DNA from: CAJBLF01 sp964495825
GTDB lineage: Bacteria > Patescibacteriota > Gracilibacteria > Absconditabacterales > Absconditicoccaceae
DNA length: 46,443 nt
Direction: 5' to 3'
NCBI GenBank assembly: GCA_964495825.1
Contig: CAZBWI010000053.1
Coordinates: 1-46,443, forward strand
Below the pieces are notes generated by a model. It was given only the letters and a program-made list of their open reading frames with translations. It was not told the DNA's origin and ran no database searches. A program made the translations under genes and the position numbers. Every line of letters starts with the position of its first letter. Positions within the stretch are counted from its first letter, which is position 1. Below, piece after piece: positions 8,442-23,400 of the stretch.

Positions 8442-10517
8442 CTAATCATCATATCCTTGTTCATCCAATGTCATACCGACTACAGCTTCTTCTACAGGAA
8501 TATCTCCATTTCAATTCTGAGATTCCCTATTGATGTAAACATACATCGGCATCAATAATGGTACTCTTCAGATAATCTTTTCAATAAAGGTACCTAAATC
8601 TTCTTTTATCTGTTTGAGATTTTCTTTGACATCCATACGTTTTTTTTGATATTCATTGTATTTAGCCCTTGCAAACTCGACAATTTGGGTATGGATGCTT
8701 TTTACTTCACTAGAATAAACAAACCCTCTAGATTCTATCTGAATATTACCTACAAGTTCATTGCTTTTGGTATCGATTTTAAAAATCAATGCAACAATAC
8801 CGTTTTCTGCCATGATACTGCGGGCCTTCATCACATATTCTCACGAAAGATGGCCTTGTCCCTTTCCATCAATCATGATGACATCAAGTTTCAATTTCTT
8901 TTCACTAAGAACAATAACATCATCATACATTTCGATAGCTTGTCCATTTTGTGGCAACAAAATATTTTGTTCAGGAATATTCATAGAAATTCAAATATTT
9001 TTGTTTGCATGTCTCATAAACGGCTCTCCATGGACAGGAACATAATATTCAGGCTTGAGCATAGCAAGCATCATCTTTATATCTTCCTGATATCCATGTC
9101 AGGATGTATGTACATCCAATGAATGATCATCGATGATATTTACCCCGAGTGCAACAAGATCATTGATCATGCTAATAACAGCTTTTTCATTGCCAGGAAT
9201 AGTATGACTAGACAACAAAACAGAATCTCCTGGTTTAAGTTCCATATCCTTATACGTTTTATTAGACATTCTCATGAGTGCAGCAAATTCTTCACCTTGA
9301 GAACCAGTACAAAGAACCAAGACACGTTCATCTGGCATATTGTTAATATCAGAAGTTACAGGTCTGATCATATGTTCTGGAACCTGAATATAGCCAAGCT
9401 CCTGACAAAGTTTGACATTAGTAATCATAGACCTTCCTGCAAGAAAAACCACCTTATTGTATTTTACTGCGGCATCGATAATCTGGATAATTCTTCCAAT
9501 ATTGGAAGCAAAAGTAGAAATAATCATCCTACTTTTACAATCTCTAATAATACTATCCAAAGCATCACCAATAACTTTTTCAGAAATAGAATGTCCAGGT
9601 TTATTGGCATTGGTACTTTCTCATAAAAATATTCTAACACCTTCCTGACCAATCCTTGAAATCTTACCGATATCAGCAGGCTTATCAATAGATGGCGTAT
9701 GATCTATCTTATAATCTCATGCATGGACAATAAGTCCTTTCGGAGTATAGATAGAAAAACCAAGTGATTCAGGAATACTATGATTAACTCTAAAAATCTC
9801 TACCGTAAATACACCAAGTTTAAGAATATCCATATCAGGATCTAGAATCTTGTATTTCAATTGTTTATTATCTTTTTCATCCAGAGATTTCCTGATAAGT
9901 CCAATCGCCAATGGTGTAGTATAAATAGTAGGAAAATCAATATCCTTGAGGATATGTCTAAGTGCTCAGATATGATCCAAATGCCCATGAGTGATCAAAA
10001 TACCCCTAATATTCTTCTTATTTTTGACTAAGTAATTGATATCAGGGATCATATAATCTACTCCATGCATCTCTACAGAAGCAAATTCCAAACCAGCATC
10101 GATGATCAATATATCATTTTTATATTCGACCAATGTCATATTGATACCAACTTCCTGTAATCCTCCCAGTGGAATAATTCTTACAGGTATTTCACCTTTT
10201 TTGATGAGACTCTTAGAATCCTTTACAGAAACTTTGGCAGGAGTTCTATGACGCAAAAAAGCTTCAGACGTCATTTTTGGTTTAGATGAAGAAGTCTTGT
10301 TTGATGACTTTGCTTGAGGTTTCGAATTGTTTTTTTTACTAAAATCGATATTGAGATTTCATTGCATAGGTGTAGCTATAGAGACAGAAGTAGGTATACG
10401 CACTGTCTTTGGTGCAGGAGCAGGCGTATTCATTTGAGATAATGGTCTCGGCATTTGTACTTTTGAATGAGATTGTTGTGATGTAAATAGTTGTTTTGGT
10501 TGTTGTGTTTCGTTCAT
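8442..10517 (-). CDS. rnj: ribonuclease J
   Basis: 691 residues ending in TAG. RNase J is a metallo-beta-lactamase/beta-CASP enzyme with 5'-3' exo- and endonuclease activity in mRNA decay and rRNA processing. The fold begins near residue 111 (VRIIPLGGLQEVGIN). The zinc motif HGHLDHIG is at residues 177-184, HAGDYKID and LGESTNA follow, and SGHG plus PVHGE close the catalytic centre. TGA encodes the Gly of HGHLDHIG, HAGDYK, FLGEST and SGHG. The first ~110 residues are a low-complexity Gln/Pro/Ser/Lys-rich extension absent from the core family. Such extensions are common in RNase J of actinobacteria and CPR; its role is unknown. Start ATG 10517 follows an A/T-rich leader without Shine-Dalgarno. 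Confidence 0.95.
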
Positions 10518-10634
10518 AATACTATACTATATAATAAAATTAAAAGGTTAATATTGCGGATTATGGATTAAATAATATACAATTCGCAATTACATAATTA
10601 ATGAATTGATTTTTTAAATGACAAAGTCCATGAT

Positions 10635-11177
10635 ATGGAAAAACTAAAAGACCTAAGGAAAGAATGTATGAGTAGAAGAATCCCCATCATAAGTCCAGCT
10701 ACGGAAAATTTTTTGGGTAAATTGTTGAAAAAATTGAAGCCGAAAATATGCCTGGAAATCTGAGGTGCGGTAGGATATAGCACTATATATATATGAGAAG
10801 TGATAAAAGATTTATGAGGAATAATAACATCGTTTGAAATTTCATATCCCGCCTATCAGGAAGGATTGGGAAATGTAAAAACGATGAACTGTTACAATAT
10901 CATCAGCTATCCGTTTGACGTACGCAATGCACCTATCGAAAAATTGGTGCCGGAGCCAGTGGACTTCATCTTTATTGATGGTCAAAAAAGCCAATATGGC
11001 GAATACATGGAAATTGTAGAAAAAATAAGCTCGCCAAAGAAAGTTATCGTGATAGATGATGTGATCAAATATCATAACAAGTTGTCTTCATTATACAGAT
11101 ATTTACAAAAAAAGCAAATGAAATATGAAATCCTACAATTGGACCCTGACGATGGAATCATGATCATTAGGTGATAA
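10635..11177 (+). CDS. SAM-dependent methyltransferase (O-methyltransferase-like)
   Basis: 180 residues; ends Arg-Gly(TGA)-TAA. Motif I is CLEIGGAVGYSTIYIGE (TGA is the first Gly of the pair), followed by a second strand ITSFEIS, and FIFIDGQKSQYGEYM and VIVIDDVI, the aspartates that carry SAM and metal in class I O-methyltransferases of the catechol/caffeoyl-CoA type (Methyltransf_3/24). The length is short for that family (usually ~210), mainly in the N-terminal helices. Other ATGs at 10618 and 10630 are out of frame. The gene stands alone between divergent RNase J and the giant gene. Substrate unknown. Confidence 0.8.
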
Positions 11178-11308
11178 GCAGGATTATATCATTTTTGTTT
11201 TCATAAATAAATCAATAAAACATCGCTAGTACAAACAAAATATACCTACAAAAAGAGACACCTCATATAAGAGCATATTGCATCACAAAAACATAATTTG
11301 GAAATAGC

Positions 11309-11324
11309 AAAAATAGCTATTTTT
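11309..11324. promoter_or_regulatory. perfect 16-bp palindrome before the giant gene
   Basis: AAAAATAGCTATTTTT is an exact palindrome 87 nt upstream of the ATG at 11411 and 130 nt after the methyltransferase stop. It could be an operator, or a weak A/T-rich terminator stem. The rest of this 233-nt spacer shows nothing else I can name. Confidence 0.4.
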
Positions 11325-11410
11325 CATTTATTTTAATAAGCTTTTATATATAGTAGTATGTCTTATTTTTGCGTACTCAAAAATTTATTTAACATTGGAA
11401 TTCTCAACAT

Positions 11411-14400
11411 ATGAATCGTTTCAAAAAACTAGGCTTACGAATATTTATTATCCTCTACGCAGTATCATATATTTTGCAGAATAGTTTTTTTATCGATTGG
11501 AGAAAAGTATATGCAGCAGAAAATCCAAGTATGACGAAACTTGTAGCGATTTTTGTCGACAAAGATATCTATTCAGACATCAGAACAAATCTTGTCCGAT
11601 ATACTACCAAATACATCCAACAAAAAATCGCAAATAGCAAAGCAATAGTGCTTCCTATAGATACAAGCACACTCAAAGCACATGAAATCTCACAGATATT
11701 GGAAAATATGTACTTCGAAGGAGTGAAGGATGAAAGTTCGAAGCTCATTGGTACAATATTGATAGGAAATATACCATTGCCTGTAGTAGAAAACAATGGA
11801 TTCATCTATCCAAGCATATATCCATATGTAGATTTCGAAAATCAGCAATTCATCTATGATACGAACAAATGATTTTTTGTATATAATGATAATCCAAAAG
11901 GACAAGCAGAAATATGGCATAGTATTATCAAATTCGATACCCCAGCACAATACAATAACTTTTTCGAAAAAGTGAAATCATATTACAACAATCCAACCAA
12001 CTTTATCAACAAAGCAATTCGATACGAGGATTTTATTTGAATGAAAAAATATTTCATCCCAGAAAATACGAAATACTATGTAAATAGCCTAACATTCACC
12101 GAAGATATCGGCTATCATAGATTCACCAATCTTATGCTCAATATCATGAAGGATGAGCATAATGAAAGTGCAATCAAAGTAGGAAAAGATTTGAACGATG
12201 GATTACAAGATACCGATGATCCTGACTTACAAGCATATGCTCAAGATATAACATCCAGAAGTAATGAAGCAAACACATTGGCACAACAATCAACATCACA
12301 GATGCCAACAATGACACTCAGCAAAGCCACAGAAGAGATGCTCAAAGGATATGATGGTCTCTTCAGCTCACAATTCCTAGCAAAAATCAAAGATAATATC
12401 TGAGGACTCGCAAGACGATACAAAACTACGGACAATGAAACCTTCACCGACTACAGCTCGCTGACAAATAAAATCACACAAAAAGACAACCGAATTTTAG
12501 GTGATACAGCAAACAATATACAACCACTCCTCATTCAATTGAACAACTATCTAGAACAAAGACTAGATGACAAAATCCAAGAAGAAAAATATTATCTCAC
12601 AATACCGATACCACTCAGCGAATTGGACTTCGAATGAGATATCAAGATACCAGCAAGCTTCCGGACACCAGTACATCTACCATTGCCAAGCTGTATACGA
12701 AAAAAATATAATTATTACGAAAACTACTATTTTGGACAAAACGCATCACGTATTTCCAATGCACAGGAATTGAGTATTTATAGAGGAATCTATCAAAATC
12801 TTACTACCATCTCAGGTCAAAATATTACCACCAATCCACGTCAATCCATAGGAGGATCATACAATATTTTTTCAACACAGATAGAAGCAAATAAAGGATA
12901 TAATTTCAATAATACCAAAGACGAATTGGCATTGTATAACAAAATAAAAATAAACAAACAAGAATTACGAAGCAGAGACTGTAAATTTCATCTCTTTGGA
13001 TATTGTATACTACGACAAAAAACACGAAAAGCTCAAGATAGTGCCAATCAAGATAAATGCTACATTGACGATCCAAATAAACAATGATGATGTGAATCTA
13101 TCCAATCATTCACCCAAAGAATACGATGAGGAGCTTCACCGATGAATATCGATGCAACAACAAAAAAATTAGCAAACTATAACTATAAAAACGCCATTTA
13201 CCCTATTTATGATATAGCTGGATCCCAAAGTATCAATACACCTGAACCAGCGAATACCTACACAGGAATAGAAACTTATACTGCACTCATCCAAAAAAGA
13301 TTTGCAGCCAACGAAAAACAAGAAAATAAATATACGAATATAGCATCCTTCATCACTAATCCTCATGCAAATGGTATTGATCTAAAATTTACAAACCAAA
13401 TACCAAACAGTACAAACCTCGAACATCCTACATGGGTATATAACCCACCAAAAACCTATGCAAACAATGATTTTTTCACCATCTACAACATAATGCCTTC
13501 ACATATGGTGTATGCAGGGAAAATGGTACTCTACACCCGAACAAATCCAACAGACATAGGAAATTGTAATGTAAAAGGACATATCTACACCTACAAAACA
13601 ATCGATTCAAGAATCAAGAATACATCACCAACATGGAATCAGATATCAAATACTGATATATATAAATTCAAAAACGGATCAGATCTAGAAATCTTCTACA
13701 AAAATGTCATGGAAGATCTATCGCTAATCCAAACAGATATCGCAAACAAAACCAATGAATTCAGTGGAACAAGCAGTACAGATATGACAGGAGTTATTCC
13801 AAATCTCATTCAGATCAAAAACATGGTCACATCAGGCAACAATGGCATCCAAGAGATTTTGACATTCAATTATAATACACTGACAAGTATGAGCGCTACA
13901 CAGATAGCAAACAAAGCAAACGATCGAACAAACAAAAACCTTAATCCTACAAAATTAAGCGACCTCACCGGTAAAATAGCAAAAGTAAATAATGGATTGA
14001 ATACACTGCTCGATTATCTCAATAATCTGACACTCAATACAACAGCAACATATATCGACAACATCATCCAATCGGAAAATTTCAAAAAACAAAAAGTAGA
14101 GATCCTAAATACGCGGAAATCAGATTTTATGACCAATCTAGATGCTATTACAACAAGACTGAATGTTTTCAAATCTGCATTTGCCAGCGCACGAGGAATT
14201 TATAATACAATAGGAACAATTCAGGACAGCACAGCATCTATCCAAGCACAGAGAAACAATATTGCAAATCTACAATGAGGAGATGGGTGTACAGCAAACT
14301 ATTACAAAGCTATCTGTGATGTTCTTGATGGTATCATAGCATTACAAACCAATATCGTCGACACCAACGATCAAATCGACAAAATCCATAGTTATCCAGG

Positions 14401-17400
14401 AGATAACGGACAAGTACAACCGTTTGTAGAAATTAATTGATTATTCTCCTCATGAGAAATCTTTAGTGATATCGTACAGACAAAAACAACAATAAATACC
14501 TTCGATGTTTCAAACGATCCAGACAAAAAAGAAAAAAATAAAGGAATGAATCTGACTACTCAAGACAGACCGATCGACAATATCAGAAACATCACCTTCA
14601 AAGGAGTATGAGGAGATCCTGTCAGATTAAATTATCCTAATCTCTATGAAGTAGAAATATACAAAGAAGTAGGTTCCAAACTTGTACTCAAAACACCTGA
14701 GGAAATCAGAGAAGCATTGAAAACATACCTAATCAACAAAGCAGTTGAATACAACACAATCCTTGAAACACAGATGAACAAAAAAAATCAATATTATCAA
14801 TCATTCAATGCACAATTTAATTTCCTGGGAACATTTGATGCATTAGCCAATCCGAATACGCATAATTATAACCTTCTGCCAACTGATTATTTTATAGGAA
14901 AATTGATAGAATATCTCGATACACTTGCAAATGGATATGGTACAAAAGCTATATATGGACAGGATTTACCGACAAGTACGGATGATAAATTAGCTATCGT
15001 GGCAAAGCTTCTCTACTATCAGAATATCACATGGCCAGAAAGAATGAAACAAGAAACCGTAGCACAAGACATCGCAGAAATCAAGGACAGTTTTGATATC
15101 AATCAGAAAATAAACCATGTTATAGATACCTATCTCGTAGAAGATAACGACCAAGGGAAATTCCTCACACCAACATATGAAAGCACAGGATATGAAATAG
15201 GATATATCAATTCTGACGGCGAGGATTATATTTCATCCAAACCAGTACCAGCATTTATCCAACAAATTCAAAAAATCCAAGAAAATACAGCAAATACAAA
15301 ACATACACCAACCAATACATTCATAGAAACACCGATATCCTCATCAAGTGCTGCTCAGATCCAAAAAGAATCAGATAAATGTGATGGTGTCGATGTCAAT
15401 GGAACAGCACTACTCTTTGACCTCAAAACCTTCTCATCACCATGGATCAAAGCTATGGCATGTCGAGCGAAGACTATCAAACATTCTTTAGATATCAAGA
15501 TATGATTCAAACATGCGCTCGGTCCGGTATTTGTGGGAAATTTCAATGAAATAAAAGATATCATAACGGGAACAGGAAGCTGAGATGGAACAGGTGGCCG
15601 ATTATGACAACGATGAACATACGGTGATCAACGAACAGTACCAAACAATGAAGATATCATCAATCAATCTTCAGATGATATCAGAGGAAAACTCCAAGGA
15701 TATAATACATATAGCATTGTAAACCTCAAAGATACCATCATAAATGTTGAAGATACTGGTACAAACGAAATCACTATCGGTATGGCACAGGATGTAGGAC
15801 CTGTGAATGTCAAGATTTCAGGAGTCGGAGACAACTGTTTCCAAATCCGAAGAAAAGGTAAACAATTAAGTTCAAATATCTGTAAAAAAGATGCAAAAGA
15901 ATATTATAACCCATATACCGATAATGTAGCCTTCGATATCATAATGACACAAAAAAAAGCTGGAAGCACAGCAATCAGAATAAAATTATGTCCATGAACA
16001 AGCAATGTATGTATCACGAAACAACAAGTGGTAAATATTGTTCCTGGACCAGTCCAAACAATACGTATCCAAACCGATGCAGACCCACAGATCGTCATGG
16101 AAGGAGGAGAAATACCGATGATAGTAACTGCAAATGATGCATACGGCAATGAGATAAAAAAAAGTATTCAAGCATATACCATCAGTGTAGCAAACGGTGG
16201 AGGAAAAATCAGCGATGGCGCAAGCTCAAACAATAGTATTACTTTCGACACATTCCCAGCAACCTTTATCTATCAAGCACCAAAGGGGCTCTCAGAAAAT
16301 AGAGCTATATCAGTGAATATACAAAAAGCATCACTGAAACAACCAACAGAAAAAGAAACACAAGAAATACTAGTACAAAAAAATATAACTATTGTTCCTG
16401 GCATCATCACCATAACCAAAAACAACATTGTACTCTACAAGACAGATGTACCACAAATAAACCAGCCAAAAATAACATTCAATCTACCAAAAGATGAATC
16501 AGCTATCCAATATAAAGACAATGAGGGCATCGCACAAATAGTTCCAGTAAACATTCCAAGCATTACCATCACTGTCAAAGACAAAAATGGTAACCTATTA
16601 AATACAGTAGCAAATATCAACAGCAAACAAGGGATACTGATCCCAGGAATTATAAAAGGTATTCAAACACCATTTACCTTCAGCCAAGCTAATGATTTCA
16701 TTATCAAAGATGGTAAGATAGATATCGCGCTCTATCCAAGCTTCAAAGCTGGTGATGATGAGCTAACAATCAATATGCCAGGTATAAAGCCCATTATTAT
16801 TCCGATTACCGTATATCCAGGACCAGCAAAAAAAGTGCTCATGAATCTGAAAAAAAATAAATTGGATCTTACAACAAATACAACAAGCGAAGGAACAATA
16901 CAAGTTGTAGATACCTGGAACAATATAGTCACGAGTGGAACAACAATCAAGTTAGGAGTTATAGGAGCTGCAGATATCCCTACGAACGAATTCGAATATA
17001 GCGGAAAAGAATACACATATACTATCACAGCAAAATCACCAGGAGGAGAAGGATATGTCTTCGCATATATCAAAGATAGACAACTTTCTGATCAGATACC
17101 TGGCTACCAGAGATTTATTGTCCAGGATACTGCCTTACCAAGAGATAAACTAAATATCATGTATCTCAACCTCTTTGGAACTGATCGAGGAAATCAGCGA
17201 TGATATTTTTCAGAAAACAAAAAAATAGTAAATACCATCACCAGTCAATCAAACAAACTACTTGCAACGACAACAGAACTTGTAGATCCAAACAAAATCA
17301 AACAGATAGCTTATATAGTACATCCTAATGGACAGATCAGAAGTATCAAGAATAAAAATTTCACACTTACCGTAATCAACAAAACATTTACCGTACAATT

Positions 17401-20400
17401 ACCGGAAATCGCTGATATTTCATTGTGATTGACCAAAGACTTTACACTCCAAAAACTAGCAGACAGCTGAGCACTCAATGAGATAAACAAAAACAAAAAT
17501 CTGCTCATCTATATTCCTGAGCCTACAGATAGCATCATCACCGAAAATACAACAACTCAAGAAAAAATAGTTATCAACGGCAACACAGTATTTGACAAAG
17601 AAAAAGGAGAAATCGATCCGAACATTACGATTGTTGCAGAAAATGAGATGCGAGAAAATATGACTGTTTACACGATAAGCTTCAACGGCAAAAATATAGG
17701 AAAACTCATACTGCGAAATAATAATAGTATCGATGATCCTGCAGTACATATCAAAGATCCTATCACCTACAACAAGACCACAGTCTTCAGTGAAGGATCC
17801 ACCAATAGCCAAGGAATAGGAATTTATCTACAGTCTAGTGCATTCACCAAACAAGGATACGAATCTATCGAAGACAGTTCAGATGCAATGCTAGGAATAG
17901 GATTCACGAGTAAATTCAAAAATATCGCAAATTTTGCAAATGGGAAGATGGTAGGTGAAGCTACATTGCCATATGGATCACATTTCTTGGTCAATTTCTG
18001 AGATCCGCTTTTGGAAAGAAGAGAAAAGAATCCTGAAATACCAAACACGAATTTCGATGCATCACTCGGACAAACTATCTATGCCGATCCGGACAAGACT
18101 ATCTTCAAAGTACTTCCAATAGATTTCAATAACGATGGTATCAAGGATATAATTGTCGCCTACACGGACGGATCTATTAAACTATTGAAAAATTACGGTG
18201 GTAAGGAGCCATATCAAAATCTCCAAGAACTCATGATTGTTGCAGAACCAATCAAAGATATCAAAATCGGAGATCTCGATGGGAATAATTACGAAGATAT
18301 CCTGATCATAACAAACAATAACAAAGGCATAGCATATCTAAACAAAGACGGAGTATTCTCAGTAGATGGAAAAAATATCTGTCTCAATGTAAATACAGAA
18401 AACATCACGGAAACACCTGAAGATTTCTCAGGTATCAAACAACTCTTCGTAGAAGATATGGATAGAGATGGTAAACTGGATATCGTGACAAATGATGAAT
18501 TGTGAGATATCAAAATCTTCTATGGAGGAACGACGAACGGATGAGTGAATTATGTTTCTTTAATAACAGGAACTTGCGATGCACAATGGTATGAGAGACA
18601 AAAAAATAATTATAAGATTCTAAAACGCTTTGGTATCAAAATCAACGGCAGCCGATATATCCAAGACAATTCACTCATCCATCGAAAAGGTATGACAATA
18701 CCAGTAGAAGGTGTTGAAGAAGAAGTAGATGAAGAAACGCCAGATACTACAGCAGGAATGTCATCATCCGATATGGAAACAGTCAAAATACAGACGCTCA
18801 ATAAGATAAAAGATATGGTAGCAAATACCGACCAATATATCGCAGCAGGAAGCACACAGTTAGCATATACAGACAATCCACTCTCTACATCACCAATTTA
18901 TGAATCACTTTCACCATCAGAAGTCTATTATCTACCAATCAATGAAATAAATGATGCAGTAAGCGTCTACAAAGAATATCAAGATATCAATGGAAATATT
19001 CTCAGAAAAGGCGATGAAGTCGTAGTAAAGACAACACTCATATCCAAAAAAAACAATAACAAACTCACTTATATTGATCAACTGCGCGGTCCGCGGAGTA
19101 TAGCCAAAGATAAAGAAAATAAGATACCATCATTGGTTTTCCTCACCAATAACACAGAGAATATAAAGATAAATCGAGACGTACCAGAAGAATATCAGTT
19201 CGTTATGGATAATATAGTGCTTAACTCAGGAGATATATTGAGTTTCTCTTATACAATAAAATATATACCAGAAACAGCCTCCGCAGTAAGCATACATGTA
19301 CAGGATCAAGATCTTATCAAAAAAAACAAATATAAAGATACCTATCCTGACATCAGGATCAATAGCACAGATGCTTGTCAAAAAAACAGATGGATACTCT
19401 TCAACAAAAAAATAGGCAACAAAAGGATATATGAAGAAATCTTCGACGATATCCAGGCAACAATCAACGCATACAACAGTTGAGCACAAGCAACACAGCA
19501 AACAGCGATCAATAGTATGATAGATCAGTTAGGAAATGTCGATAGTCTGGAGAGTATTTCAAGTATAGCAGGCATGGATACGACAGAACCACGAAGCAAT
19601 ACAAGCCTAATCAATATGATCAATACTATCGTATCACCAGGAGGAGGATCGTTGAATGTAAATATGAATTTTATCGACAGTGCAACCGCAAATGTTTCGA
19701 AAAAAATCGATACAGCACTCCAAGGACTCTGCCAAGGATTCAAAATAGGAAAAAATGGATGTCAGGGTGTTCCAGTACCATTCAATCAAGCATTCCTAGC
19801 ACCAGGAGACTATCATATCTTCTGATGTGTACCAAAAGCACCTAATCCTCTGTATCCAGTATTTACAACACTCAATAAAACTATAGGAAAAGGAATACCG
19901 ACACTGACAATACCAGGAAACCGACCAACACCAGCGGGAGTATTTCTTCCTATTCCAGGTATTTTTTGACTTCCAGTCAAAGGACCAACAGACGGATATT
20001 TTCTTGGTGTTCAATGATGAATTTTAGCAAATTCCTCATTATTTAGACTATATATCGTACCGACATTAACGCTTGGACTTGGTATGGCTATGTGTTTCTG
20101 ACCATATGGAGTAGGAGTAAAATTACCAAAGCCATTCAGGGATATGGGAGGAAATTGTATTGTCTTTGCATTACCACCGTTGACAAGTTGTTCATCAACT
20201 AATGAAGGAGTAGGAAACGATGAACCTAGTGTAGAAACATACGATCCAAGTATAGCGGCAGCGGCTGATGTAGGAACATGCAACAATCCACCAAAATTCT
20301 CAAATACCATAGTCTTTGTTCCAGATACACCATCCACCACCAATACACATCAAAACAATGGAGAACAAGTGATCGCAGGTACAACAAGTTCACCATTGCA

Positions 20401-23400
20401 ACTGGTGGCAGCAGGATCCGAAGAAAATAATCCACACTACTCTATAGCAATTCCACAAGGAAATTTCTGATGACTAGTAAACATAGATCAGGATCCAATC
20501 AGCGTTTCAGCTGAAGAAAATTATGGTACAAACGAATCTACCTTGGATGAAGGATATCAATTAGAAAAAGGAGAAAATATTAACCTCAAAATCGTAGGAG
20601 CCAAGACCAAAGGATTGGTAAAATGTGTTGTCCAAGATTGGATGACCAGACAAATCCAATACATACAAAACAATCTGACCAAAATGACTATCCAACTCGA
20701 TCTTCCTGATCTCTCTACTATCTTCCAGGGATTCGATAAAATAGGTAATTTGGAAGCAACCTACAAAGAACTACAAAAACAAGATACAGCAGAATGATAC
20801 ATACAGAAGCTATGAACAGGAGAAAAAGGAGTAGCAAAACGAGAAGAACAACTTTCTAAACAACAACTCAAAAACATCTCAGAAACTGTAGGAGAAAATC
20901 CATTCCAAGCAATCCAAGAGATGTTCAAAGAAGTACCCCTCATCAATATAGACTCCAAAGATATTAATATCCAGATTCCTGCATTGACTAGCGAGGACAT
21001 CAATGGTTATATAAACTATCTGACCTTGCGAGTAGACAAAGCAGAAACGATAATCAAGGATCGATGAGATTTCTTTAATCAAATGAACGCACTATGTGCA
21101 ATCCAAGATATCAAAGGAAATTTGAACAATATCAACAACATCAACAAACAGATAACCGATCTAGAAACTATCAAGAATCCAACGGATGAACAAAAACAAG
21201 CATTAAACTCCTTGAAGAAATTGAAGAAGAATATAGAAATCTGTCTCAAAATGGATGGTCAGATCAATAAATTCATAACCTTTAGAGAAAATAGTGCAGG
21301 ACTCATAAGATCTATCAAACAAAACATCATCGTCCTACAAAAATACAAACAATTCCCTACACAACTCTACGAACGAACACATATCACTGATAGATATCTG
21401 ACAGAAATTTCAGCATTACTTTCAGATTTCATCGGATCAATTAATTATCGACTAAGTACAAATGCAAATAGATTCTCGCAATATGTGGATGCGATCACCC
21501 TCATGGTATGAGCAATCAAAACACGGCAAGCAATCATAGATTTTTCAGTCAACCGATCAGAAAAATGTTCGAAATGTAGTAATGATAATTATGGATCGTT
21601 CTCATGTAGTCTTTCATTCCTCTGTCCAAAATTACCAATTTTCCCTATACCAGCATTCAAGATACCAAACATCTATATGGATCTTTCTCATATCGAATTA
21701 GGAATGAATCTCACCTTGCCAAAAATAAACTTCGTACCGATCAAAATACCATTGCCACAGATACCAAATCTCCCAGAACCACCAAGTGTAGAAGTAGATT
21801 GGGATATACTCTATGGTCTGGATATAAATTTCTTCAAAGATATGTCATTGCCGACTATTCCAGTTATCCCAGAACCACCACAATTGCCAGAACCACCATC
21901 ATTTATCCCAAGCATAAAAATAGATTTACCAGTTCTTCCGCCTGCACCAAAAATCCCTAAAATACTACCAGAAATCAACGGTATACTCAAAGTCGCTGAT
22001 TTTATCGGTAAAGTCTTCTGTATCGTTAAATGAGGTATCGGACTTGTAGGAGAAAAGGGTGTCAAAGGAAAGGTAGAACAAATAACACAAAGAACACGGG
22101 AAGTTCCTGTTTTCGATTTCTTCAATCTGACAACAAAATACAAAGATCCTCCATTACAAGGATTCGACTATAAACTCGACGCATATGCTACACTCAAATT
22201 CAATTTTGACGGCGTCTACGATGTCTTCAATACAATCGCACAATCAGCCAATAGTATAGTATCCCAAAAAATAGAAGCTCCTATTCAAGAAGGCGTAGAT
22301 CGAACTACAGAAAAAGCAAACAATAATCGATTGACCACAGGAGCTAATGCTATAGAAAATTTCGATCAAAATATCAATCCAAATATCAATCTTAATGTCA
22401 ATGGTTACCTACCAAAAGAGGAAACAAGCATGTTAGACTACCAAGTAGCGTACAACAAACTGAAGCAAGGATTATTGCAATTCAGCAACTTCACGCTTAG
22501 CGACAAAGTAACGAATGACAAAATCCAAACCATTATCGCAACAGTGGATAATACATCTAATGTCCTCCCTGCTACCAAACAGATAGAAAATGTCGAGAAG
22601 GCAGCGCAAGGTATCATCAATGAGAAAAAGAAAGAAAACAGTCAGCTCAAAAAAGAGATTCAAAATTATGATAATTTCATCAAAAAATTGAAAGGAAACG
22701 TCGTACTTGTTGATAGTAAGACCACAAAATCAACTCTCAGTACAGCAATCCTAACGATAGATTCACATACAAAAAACATTCTCCAATCTCAAGAAGATCC
22801 GACCAAGACGTACCTCACGCTCAATAAACAAATGGTAGATGGATATCTCAAAGCGGTAGATAACAATAGTGCGGAAAATCTTAATATGTCAAAAAGCACC
22901 TATAATAAATCCAAGCAATATCTCGAAACAACAAAAGAAAAGATAGATACAGCACTGCTCGCATACGAAGAAGGTTCGATAGTAGCCCAGAATACTTGCA
23001 CCAACTGTTCAAATCAAAATCAACAATACAGTACAGATATTTCTGCATATGTCCAAGGAGTATTTGTAGAAAGCTATAGTGGAACAGAAAAAAATCTAGT
23101 CAATACCGTTACATCACCTGAACACGTTACTCAAGTCAAAAAGACATACACGACAGATACAGATCTTAATAATGATGGGAAAAAAGATATCCTCATGTAT
23201 GATACAAACACCATCTATATCAAATACGCACAACAAAACGACGAAAGTCTTTCGAAATGAGGAAATAGTTTGACAACAAAATATACAAAACGATATAGCT
23301 ATGCAAACGAACATCCAGGAAACATCTTGAATCCAAATCAATGGTATATCAAATCACTTGATCAACTCAGAAACAATAGTGATACTTATGGATATACAAC

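Noticed and set aside
16000..20500. Minus-strand ORFs opposite the giant gene (for example 16732-17073, 20011-20343)
   Set aside because: They are antisense shadows; none starts near a plausible leader or has a recognisable domain, and the plus strand is fully explained.
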